Part shown: one piece after another, positions 61,201-64,000 of the stretch | Layout: each line of letters starts with the position of its first letter | How positions within the stretch are numbered: position 1 is the stretch's first letter | Source: Acanthochlamys bracteata | Lineage: Eukaryota; Streptophyta; Magnoliopsida; Pandanales; Velloziaceae | Length of the DNA stretch: 64,000 bases | Direction of reading: 5' to 3' | Assembly (NCBI GenBank): GCA_019914995.1 | Contig: CM034126.1 | Coordinates: 14,451,001-14,515,000, forward strand | Program-made: the position numbers and the translations under genes | Notes under the pieces: model-generated | What the model was told of the DNA's origin: nothing | Database searches by the model: none | Seen by the model: only the letters and a program-made list of their open reading frames with translations

Positions 61201-64000
61201 GCTAATAGTTTCAGCTGTTGTTCCATGGATATATCCTCCTGATGCTGTTATAGCAGAAATCAGATCTGGAAAAAGTGAAAGGTTCTCTGCTACAATTATG
61301 TTTGCTACAAGGTCTCAAAGTTATTTTCTCATGCTGTTATGATTTACTGCAGTGAGATGCTTGATGGATGCCATGTTTTGCTTTCTATTGCAACTTTGAC
61401 TACGTCTATGCTGTTTGAAAACTTGCTGAGGTCTTTAAGGTGAGTAGTTCAGATTTAGCATCCTCTTTGTTCAAAATTATTATACGATTCATACTTCAAG
61501 TTCCCATTTATACCAATATTATTTATGCAATACTTGTGAAGCCTTAGGAAATAGTATTTGCAAAATTTATTTCTGAAAGTGGCAATTAATGAAGATGTAT
61601 GGAAAAGTCAATGTTTTGCTGTATATGAGTTCTTAATCACGCGTTTTATCTGCCTCACATTTGCAAATTAAATCACAGGCCTTTTGGGACGTTGCAGTTG
61701 TTATCTTCATTGACATGTGAGGTGGTAAAGACCCATGTTATTAACAAAAATGAGGAAGAAACTTGGTTGTCAGAGGCCCTGGACATTTTACTGGAAACAT
61801 GGAGTCTAGTTCTTGGGGTACTTCTTAAACCAAATTATTGATTTTTTTTCTACCTTTCACTTGTGTATTGTCTGTCTATATGCAAGCAGTCGTGCTTATG
61901 TAGTTTACTCTAGATATAATGTTGATTGTGTTCTTTAAAAGTGATCAGCATCTTTTCTCTCCTTTTTTTTTTGGTTAGTATCTTTATTTTTTTTTGCCTC
62001 TCTTTTTTATCCTTTAGAAGGCCATATATGTTCTTTTCTTTTCTTCTCTGACTGAAGACGTGGTTTTTGGATGGAGCATAATGTCATACAAGGATCCATG
62101 TATAACCCAACATAGTGAAGTGAAATTCCCACCCCAACCCATAAGTTGAAGTCTACCAAATTTTTCAATAGTTTGGCTGTTGAATTACTTCCTCTCATTT
62201 AATTGAGCAGTACATATGTTTTGCCCTATTCATATTTCTTCTCTTGCCTGCAGAGGGTAGATTTCAGTAAAAGTTCAATTTCTGCTGAAGGAATGAGTAG
62301 CATCGCTCATTTGTTCAGGTGTATTGTGGAGTCTCATCTAAATGGTAACTGTTAGCACCTGTATAATGCTTCTTTCATTTTCTTAAAGGGTTCTCTTTTC
62401 TCTTCTTAAATACTTTCATGCTAACTTCTGAGCTGCATTGTGGTCACAGCTTCTGCTCAATCAGCCTTTGATGATGACGATGACTCTGATTATTTTGTGG
62501 CATCTGTTTTGCGTATGTTTCTTGGCTACATCTCGTCTTAAACGGTTTTAAGTGTTTGTTTCTATCACGTGATCTCTTTTATTCTTACCTTGATTTTCTT
62601 TTCGTATGCAGAAAGAGATGAAAGGTTGAGGTCATTTGCTCTAATTGCTCGAGCAGCAGCTGATGTTACTGTTCCTTTTCTCATAGGGTTATTTGCCCAA
62701 CGTGTTTCTTTACTTTCTCAGGTGGACCTCGGACTCTTGACCTATTGTCACTATTTGCCCTTCTTTTTAAGGGAGATCTTGGTTGCAATTGGTACATGTG
62801 AATTTACATGAAACAAGTTCTTATGTGCTCTTAAGGATGCAGATGTTGCATCTTCATGGTACTTTGGTATCTAACATAAGATAGTTGCTGGATTATTGCT
62901 TGTACGTAAGTTTATTTGATTCTCTAGGTAATACAAGATAATTTCTTGTGGGATTACATTATTGGCTTTTAATAGGTCTAACTTGCACTATATGATCTGA
63001 GAAAATGCTGATCAAACGGATTTACAATTAGTTTGTATATGCTTCTGCCATTGATTGAGACTGGAAATTCATAATTGGTGTGGAGGAGCCCCTCTTGGAT
63101 AAGTTGGACGAAAAGGCAATGTTCTGTTGGTGTGCCTGGTGGCATACTTCAGATAGTTTTGAATCTCTTGATGTGAGGCTAGCTCTAGATACATATGTCA
63201 TGCATCTTTATTACTGGTTGTTAGTTGATTTAACTTCTGCTGCAAAAGCTTGTGGAGAATTTGAACATGTAGAAGCTTTTATTTATGGCATGTTGCTGGC
63301 AACTAGCTGCATCTATTGCATCAACAATCATTAATCACCTTCACATTTTCATTGTTCTTAACTTCATTTATGACTCTTTTTTCTTTCTATTGTCTAGGGT
63401 ACAACTGGTGCTGATCACACTAGTGTCTTGGAAGAACTATACTGGTTCCTTTTGATGGCTGGTCATGTTCTGACAGATTCAGGAGAAGGGGAGACAGTAC
63501 TAGTAATACTATACTTTCTAATCTTCTTATGTACTTTGCGTTCTCTCATAGAATCTGGGATTGCTCTCAGTTTATGAATCAAAGGGTGCTAAATTATATT
63601 TAGCACTTGTGTCACAAGTTGCTAGTAATGTTTTACTTTCTAATCTTCTTATGTCACAAGTTGCACTTTTCAACAAAACTTTTGCATCTATCTACTAGGT
63701 GGCTTTCCTCTTCATAAATAGCGTAGTGGGCACTACCAGACCATTTAGTTAACGATTTTGATGATGCCTGACCTTTTCTCAAGCTTAATATGGCAAACTG
63801 CAATCAGCCATAAATATAGAAATGGGAGTGATACAAAACTATTGTGTTTCATCAACGAAGTCTTATGCAAATATATGTCCTTAATTTGCAAGCCTCTCTC
63901 TGTGGCATTTGTAGGGAATGTACTATTGTTTGAGAAATTATAATACAAGAAACTTAAGAAAGAAAATGATGATATTTTATGTGGTTGCAGAAAATTTTGG
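55245..64000 (+). CDS. XPO4: exportin-4, N-terminal half (3' end outside window)
   Basis: Sixteen exons give 574 residues: 55245-55331, 56335-56422, 56784-56892, 56970-57068, 57340-57382, 58690-58761, 58947-59042, 59205-59438, 59515-59701, 61170-61281, 61353-61439, 61679-61817, 62254-62344, 62450-62512, 62612-62721, 63398-63502. All phases agree. A further exon may begin at 63991 after TGTGGTTGCAG, but only ten bases remain. The N terminus MESFPGGSADPAQLHATMFA, the text NARFQAAGVLKDAAIREWG and SLVSEFSPLTSSAMGLPAEF, and the acidic DDDDDSDYF stretch match plant exportin-4 (about 1100 residues or more in full). Exportin-4 is a RanGTP-dependent HEAT-repeat nuclear export receptor of the importin-beta family. 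Introns 5, 9 and 15 are long and carry duplications or insertions. Confidence 0.93.
57433..58113. repeat. tandem duplication of about 340 bp in exportin-4 intron 5
   Basis: Copy 1 (57433-57762) and copy 2 (57763-58113) both start AAATCATGTTTCCTTCTCATTGT and both run through GCACTTGGCATAAA and GTGCATAATGGAAAGGGATA. Both end in an A/C-rich tail plus CCCATTATG. They differ by scattered substitutions and a roughly 20-base indel. Confidence 0.93.
58081..58545 (-). mobile_element. 3' end of a degenerate plant LINE (RTE-like) in exportin-4 intron 5
   Basis: Read on the minus strand, the part near 58500-58470 encodes MRPAIIYGTKVLD, like the RPA(M/L)LYG(A/T)ECW motif at the C-terminal end of a common plant LINE reverse transcriptase. 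It is followed by a degraded form of the EMRMLRWMCGHTR segment. The element ends GGATCCATGAAGCTGG...AATGGGATCAGACTTAATTGTT. This corresponds to the family 3' terminus GGATTCATGTAGCCGACCCC...GTGGGATAAGGCTT(TG)TTGTTG. It is clearly broken and has no usable open frame. Confidence 0.75.
60326..60639. repeat. tandem duplication of about 158 bp in exportin-4 intron 9
   Basis: Copy 1 (60326-60482) and copy 2 (60486-60639) share TTAACAAAATG(G/T)AGTTG, TTGAATATGTGAAGTGAGCC and GTTGTATAAACGAGTTGAGA. Differences are point changes and small indels. Confidence 0.92.
63499..63665. repeat. short duplicated block after exportin-4 exon 16
   Basis: CTAGTAAT(A/G) followed by ACTTTCTAATCTTCTTATGT occurs at about 63500-63533 and again at 63623-63655. 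The first copy spans the exon 16 donor. Confidence 0.75.

Overview
This window is nuclear DNA of a flowering plant, most likely a (woody) eudicot. The evidence is many GT-AG introns in AT-rich DNA, plant-specific gene families (PLS-DYW and P-class pentatricopeptide proteins, a RIC-type CRIB effector, a CIP7-like protein, an LRR receptor kinase, plant-type COX5C), a nuclear tRNA-Asn, and small AT-rich Tourist-like MITEs between genes. I joined exons by hand; in every multi-exon gene the phases add up to an open frame. The species cannot be named from the sequence alone.

Layout. (1) 1-1.9 kb: 3' part of a DYW-class PPR gene running in from the left. (2) 3.9-11.6 kb, plus: PP2A regulatory subunit B'' with EF-hands, 12 exons. 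(3) 15.6-24.1 kb, plus: CIP7-like (COP1-interacting protein-related) gene, 13 exons. (4) 24.8-26.1 kb, minus: cytochrome c oxidase subunit 5C, one coding exon and a 1-kb leader intron. (5) 27.4-31.1 kb, minus: MIK2-like LRR receptor kinase. (6) 32.7-34.5 kb, minus: ribosomal protein eL14. (7) 36.1-39.0 kb, plus: glycolipid transfer protein 1. (8) 40.2-41.4 kb, plus: RIC-type CRIB protein. (9) 42.2-49.6 kb, plus: ribophorin II (RPN2/SWP1/HAP6) of oligosaccharyltransferase, 19 exons. (10) 50.9-52.6 kb, minus: P-class PPR protein. (11) 53.34-53.41 kb, minus: tRNA-Asn(GUU). (12) 53.5-54.3 kb, plus: decayed copy of the start of an ERDJ2/SEC63-like gene. (13) 55.2 kb to the right edge, plus: first half of exportin-4.

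The genes are housekeeping or signalling genes with separate promoters and do not form a pathway cluster. Two share the ER secretory route (ribophorin II and the dead ERDJ2 copy), and two are growth-coordinated nuclear genes carrying expected promoter motifs (eL14 with telo box and site II; COX5C with site II).

Spaces between genes hold AT-rich MITE relics. One at 50140-50399 is nearly intact, with a TAA target duplication and GGGGG(C/T)GTTTGG ends. A cluster of them separates the divergent eL14 and GLTP1 promoters. Introns hold degenerate retroelements, including a plant LINE 3' end in exportin-4 intron 5 that was later caught in a roughly 340-bp tandem duplication. I found no new multi-gene system. 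The most notable items are the intron duplications, the ERDJ2-like pseudogene, an internal LRR duplication in the receptor kinase, and a possible hydrophobic N-terminal extension of the PP2A subunit.
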